From positions 7,564,001 to 7,628,000 of the forward strand of contig NZ_CP109149.1 in NCBI RefSeq assembly GCF_035920345.1: DNA of 64,000 nucleotides, given 5' to 3'. How positions within the stretch are numbered: the stretch's first letter is position 1; each line of letters starts with the position of its first letter. The notes under the pieces were generated by a model. It searched no databases and was not told where the DNA came from. It was given only the letters and a program-made list of their open reading frames with translations. Origin of the DNA: Nocardia vinacea (GTDB taxonomy: Bacteria > Actinomycetota > Actinomycetes > Mycobacteriales > Mycobacteriaceae). The translations under genes and the position numbers were made by a program. This document shows, piece by piece, positions 61,599 through 64,000 of the stretch.

Positions 61599-62705
61599 TC
61601 AGGCAGGAGTTTCCGCGAGCAGAGAGCCGAGGGCCCGCAGGTGGTCACTCGCCCCGCCCAGTGCGAATTCATTGTGCTTCGCGGCGGTGAAGTAGTTGTG
61701 CACGATGTGGTCGCGGTCGATGCCGACGCCGCCGTGCACGTGAACCACGGTGTGCGCCACCCGGTGTCCGGCATCGGCGGCCCAGAACTTGGCCGTGTGT
61801 ACGGCTTCCGCGCTGGCCAGATCCTCGGAAACCCGCCAGGCGGCCTGGGTGACCGCCAGCCGCAGTCCCTGGACGTCGATGTAGGCGTCGGCGAGGCGCT
61901 GCGCGACTGCCTGGAAGCTGCCGACCGCCTTGCCGAATTGCTCACGCTCGCGGGCATATTCGGCGACCAGCTCGAGTGCGCGTTCCAAGGTGCCCAATTG
62001 CTGCGCACTCAGGCCGAGCCAGGCACGGGTCAGGATCCAGTCGAGGATCTCCGCGCCGGAGTCCACCGTCGCGACCAATTCGGCCGGGGTGTCATGGAAT
62101 TCGACGCCGAACTCGGCGCTGAAGTCGACCACACGCTGCGCGGTCACGTTCACGGTCGCATCGGAGGGATCCACCAGGAACAGCGCGGTTGCTCCGGAAA
62201 CCGTGGCGGGGACCAGGATTCGGGCCGCGCGGTCGGCATAAGGCACCGTGGTCTTCGCGCCGGTGAGCCGCCAAACGCCATCGGCCTCGTGCGCCACCGT
62301 GGTCGGCTTGGTCGGCTCCCAGTTGTGCTCCTCGGCGAGCCCGGCGGTGAGGATGATGCTGCCCTCGCCCGCCTGGCGCGCCCAATCCTGTTGGGCGTCC
62401 GGGCCGAAACGCGCAAGCGCACCCGCGCCCACCACGATCGACCACAGATACGGGACCGCGGCGACATGCTTGCCCAGCTCGCGCAGCACGGCGCTCTGTT
62501 CGAGCGCGCCGAAATCGCCCCCGCCCACCGACTCCGGCAGTGCGGCAGCCAACACGCCGGTCTCGGCGAGCGACTGCCACAGCGGCCCGTCGAAGCGGCC
62601 CTCGGCATCGAGTTCGCGGATCCGGTCGGCGGTGACCAACTTGGCGCAGACCTCGGCGGTCAGGCGGGTCAGATCGAGCTGAGCTTCAGTGGGTGTGAAA
62701 TCCAT
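61599..62705 (-). CDS. fadE27: Acyl-CoA dehydrogenase subunit FadE27 (ChsE5)
   Basis: The 368-residue subunit has the small-partner pattern (LPESVGGGDFGALEQSAVLRELG; FGKAVGSFQAVAQRLADAYI; VHVHGGVGIDRDHIVHNYFTAAK). It corresponds to Rv3505. FadE26-FadE27 (ChsE4-ChsE5) forms a heterotetramer that dehydrogenates 3-oxo-cholest-4-en-26-oyl-CoA and shorter side chains. It is cotranscribed with fadE26, with repeat element C in the 96-base gap. Confidence 0.92.
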   Translation of the reverse strand: MDFTPTEAQLDLTRLTAEVCAKLVTADRIRELDAEGRFDGPLWQSLAETGVLAAALPESVGGGDFGALEQSAVLRELGKHVAAVPYLWSIVVGAGALARFGPDAQQDWARQAGEGSIILTAGLAEEHNWEPTKPTTVAHEADGVWRLTGAKTTVPYADRAARILVPATVSGATALFLVDPSDATVNVTAQRVVDFSAEFGVEFHDTPAELVATVDSGAEILDWILTRAWLGLSAQQLGTLERALELVAEYAREREQFGKAVGSFQAVAQRLADAYIDVQGLRLAVTQAAWRVSEDLASAEAVHTAKFWAADAGHRVAHTVVHVHGGVGIDRDHIVHNYFTAAKHNEFALGGASDHLRALGSLLAETPA

Positions 62706-62724
62706 GGTGTCTACCTGCTTTCTG

Positions 62725-62787
62725 CGGTGCGAGCGACGGGCCCGGAGGCGGTAGCTTGCGTGACCACGTAGGGCCCCGGGAGCACCG
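62725..62787. repeat. Repeat element C, copy 3, between fadE26 and fadE27
   Basis: This 63-bp copy has outer arms CGGTGC/GCACCG and inner arms GGGCCC/GGGCCC around the core GGAGGCGGTAGCTTGCG. The outer arms differ in sequence from copies 1 and 2 but remain complementary to each other. It lies in the intercistronic RNA and can form a hairpin there. Confidence 0.8.
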
Positions 62788-62801
62788 CGATTGAATACAG
62801 C

Positions 62802-63995
62802 TCAGCGCGCCGCGGCGGGTTGCTTCAGTGCGGTCATGGCGATGATGTCGCGCTGGACCTCATTGGTGCCGCCTCCGAAGGTGAGGATCAGTGCGGCGCG
62901 GTGGAACCGCTCCAACCGTCCGCGCAGCTCGGCACCGGGCGAATCCTGACGCAGATAGGCCTGTGGCCCGAGGATTTCCATCAGCAGCCGGTAGGCCTCG
63001 GTGGACAGTTCGGTGCCGTAGACCTTGCAGGTCGAGGCGTCCCACGGCCGCGGTGCGGCATCGCCGCCCGCATCGGCCCGGCTGGCGATCTCCCAGTTCA
63101 GCAGCTTCAGGTATTCGACCTTGGCCTGCACCCTGGCCAGATTGAGCCGCACCCATTCCTGATCGATGACCCGGGAACCGTCACCCGCCTTGGTGTTGCG
63201 TGCCCATTCGGTGGTCTGGTTCAGCGCGACCATGAGCGGTCCGGCCGAGGTGAGCGCGACGCGCTCGTGGTTGAGCTGATTGGTGATCAGCGCCCAGCCG
63301 CCGTTCTCCTGGCCGACCAGCGAACTGGCCGGCACCCGGACGTCCTGGTAGTAGGTGGCGCTGGTATCCGGTCCGGCCATCGTGTGCACCGGGGTCCAGG
63401 AGAAGCCTTCGGCGGTCGTCGGCACGATGAGCATGCTGATGCCCTTGTGCTTCTTGGCAGTCGGATCGGTGCGAACCGCGAGCCAGACATAGTCGGCGTA
63501 CGCGATCAGGCTGGTCCACATCTTTTGACCGTTGATCACATAGTCGTCGCCGTCGCGCACGGCGGTGGTGCGCAGGCTGGCCAGGTCGGTGCCCGCGCTC
63601 GGTTCCGAATAACCGATGGAGAAGTGCAGTTCACCCGCGGCGATCTTGGGCAGGAAGAACTTCTTCTGCTCCTCGCTGCCGTAGTGCATGATCGTCGGCG
63701 CCACCGAATTGATGGTGAGGAAGGGCACCGGCGCCCCCGCGATGGCCGCCTCATCGGTGAAGATCAGCTGGTCCATGGTCGGGCGGTCCTGGCCGCCGAA
63801 CTCCTCGGGCCAGGCCAGGGTGAGCCAGCCGTCGCGGCCCATTTCCTGGACCACCTCGCGGTAGACGTTGCCGTGGCCGTACTCGCCGGTGGTCGCGCTC
63901 AGCGCGGCTCGGCGCTCCGGGGTGATCAGCCGCGCGAAGTAGTCGCGCAGCTCCGCGCGGAGCTCTTCCTGCTGCGGCGTGTACGCAATGCGCAT
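62802..63995 (-). CDS. fadE26: Acyl-CoA dehydrogenase FadE26 (ChsE4)
   Basis: The 397-residue protein has GYSEPSAGTDLASLRTTAV, NGQKMWTSLIAYADYVW, TTAEGFSWTPVHTMAGPDTS and TFGGGTNEVQRDIIAMTAL. It follows Rv3504 closely. As ChsE4 it carries the main active-site residues of the ChsE4-ChsE5 side-chain dehydrogenase. The ATG is near the right edge, so its promoter and any KstR box lie outside the window. Confidence 0.93.
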   Translation of the reverse strand: MRIAYTPQQEELRAELRDYFARLITPERRAALSATTGEYGHGNVYREVVQEMGRDGWLTLAWPEEFGGQDRPTMDQLIFTDEAAIAGAPVPFLTINSVAPTIMHYGSEEQKKFFLPKIAAGELHFSIGYSEPSAGTDLASLRTTAVRDGDDYVINGQKMWTSLIAYADYVWLAVRTDPTAKKHKGISMLIVPTTAEGFSWTPVHTMAGPDTSATYYQDVRVPASSLVGQENGGWALITNQLNHERVALTSAGPLMVALNQTTEWARNTKAGDGSRVIDQEWVRLNLARVQAKVEYLKLLNWEIASRADAGGDAAPRPWDASTCKVYGTELSTEAYRLLMEILGPQAYLRQDSPGAELRGRLERFHRAALILTFGGGTNEVQRDIIAMTALKQPAAAR

Positions 63996-64000
63996 GGCAG

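Noticed and set aside
61119..62771. 550-residue plus-strand open frame across fadE27
   Set aside because: It is a shadow of FadE27 and part of the XRE gene; the composition is low-quality and no domain is present.

Overview
The window is high-GC actinobacterial DNA, most likely from a Nocardia or a close relative in the Mycobacteriales. Three things point there. The gene order Rv0361-like protein, DUF3151 protein, site-2-protease homologue, Rv0358-like protein, purA matches the Mycobacterium tuberculosis purA neighbourhood. A fused HadA/HadB-type dehydratase lies at the left edge. A very complete cholesterol and sterol degradation locus has the same gene order as Rv3545-Rv3564 and Rv3515-Rv3523. 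The genus is inferred; the order is much more secure.

Layout. 1-9.6 kb: housekeeping block, with a mycolate-type (3R)-hydroxyacyl-ACP dehydratase cut by the window edge, a 1002-residue Ala/Pro/Gly repeat membrane protein, a DUF3151 protein, a FUSC-type membrane protein, a membrane metalloprotease, an Rv0358-like protein and purA. 9.6-15.6 kb: regulators (LuxR/LAL ATPase, AraC, MarR), a saccharopine-dehydrogenase-like reductase and a DUF427 protein. 15.7-32.4 kb: the KstR2 regulon for the last two steroid rings (HIP degradation). It runs fadD3-crotonase-fadE31-fadE32-fadE33 leftward and fadE30-SDR, an unknown gene, kstR2 and fadA6 rightward, then ipdC, ipdB, ipdA and echA20 leftward and two SDRs rightward. 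Three KstR2-type operators are visible. 32.8-36.2 kb: an inserted module made of a secreted GSA-repeat protein, an ImmA/IrrE metallopeptidase, a membrane protein and an EspR-like regulator. 36.6-52 kb: KstR-type side-chain genes: fadA5 and cyp125, ltp4-ltp3 with a DUF35 partner, two F420-type oxidoreductases, an NTF2-fold protein, an acyl-CoA ligase, echA19, fadD19 and a thioesterase. Four KstR-type boxes are visible. An ECF sigma factor and a VOC protein sit among them. 52-61.4 kb: an accessory tailoring cluster with a flavin monooxygenase, two P450s, an SMP-30-like secreted protein, a hydrolase, a stand-alone acyltransferase, an SDR, two TetR regulators and an XRE/MmyB regulator. 61.6-64 kb: fadE27-fadE26, again side-chain genes.

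How the genes work together. CYP125, FadD19, FadE26/27, EchA19 and FadA5 oxidise and shorten the sterol side chain. FadD19 with Ltp3 and Ltp4 suggests that C-24 branched plant sterols can also be used. FadD3, FadE30, EchA20, IpdC, IpdAB, FadA6 and FadE31-33 then degrade the remaining two-ring propionate.

The most unusual signal is not a gene. At least four families of short repeats sit in and between these genes. One 61-63 bp element with self-complementary but copy-specific outer arms has entered fadE31 in frame. Another supplies the start codon and a Gly-rich N-terminal extension, in the same reading frame, to three unrelated proteins (FUSC protein, FadE33, IpdB). A 34-bp-period hairpin array abuts a KstR2 operator. 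A roughly 130-bp element flanks purA and follows the fadE30 operon.
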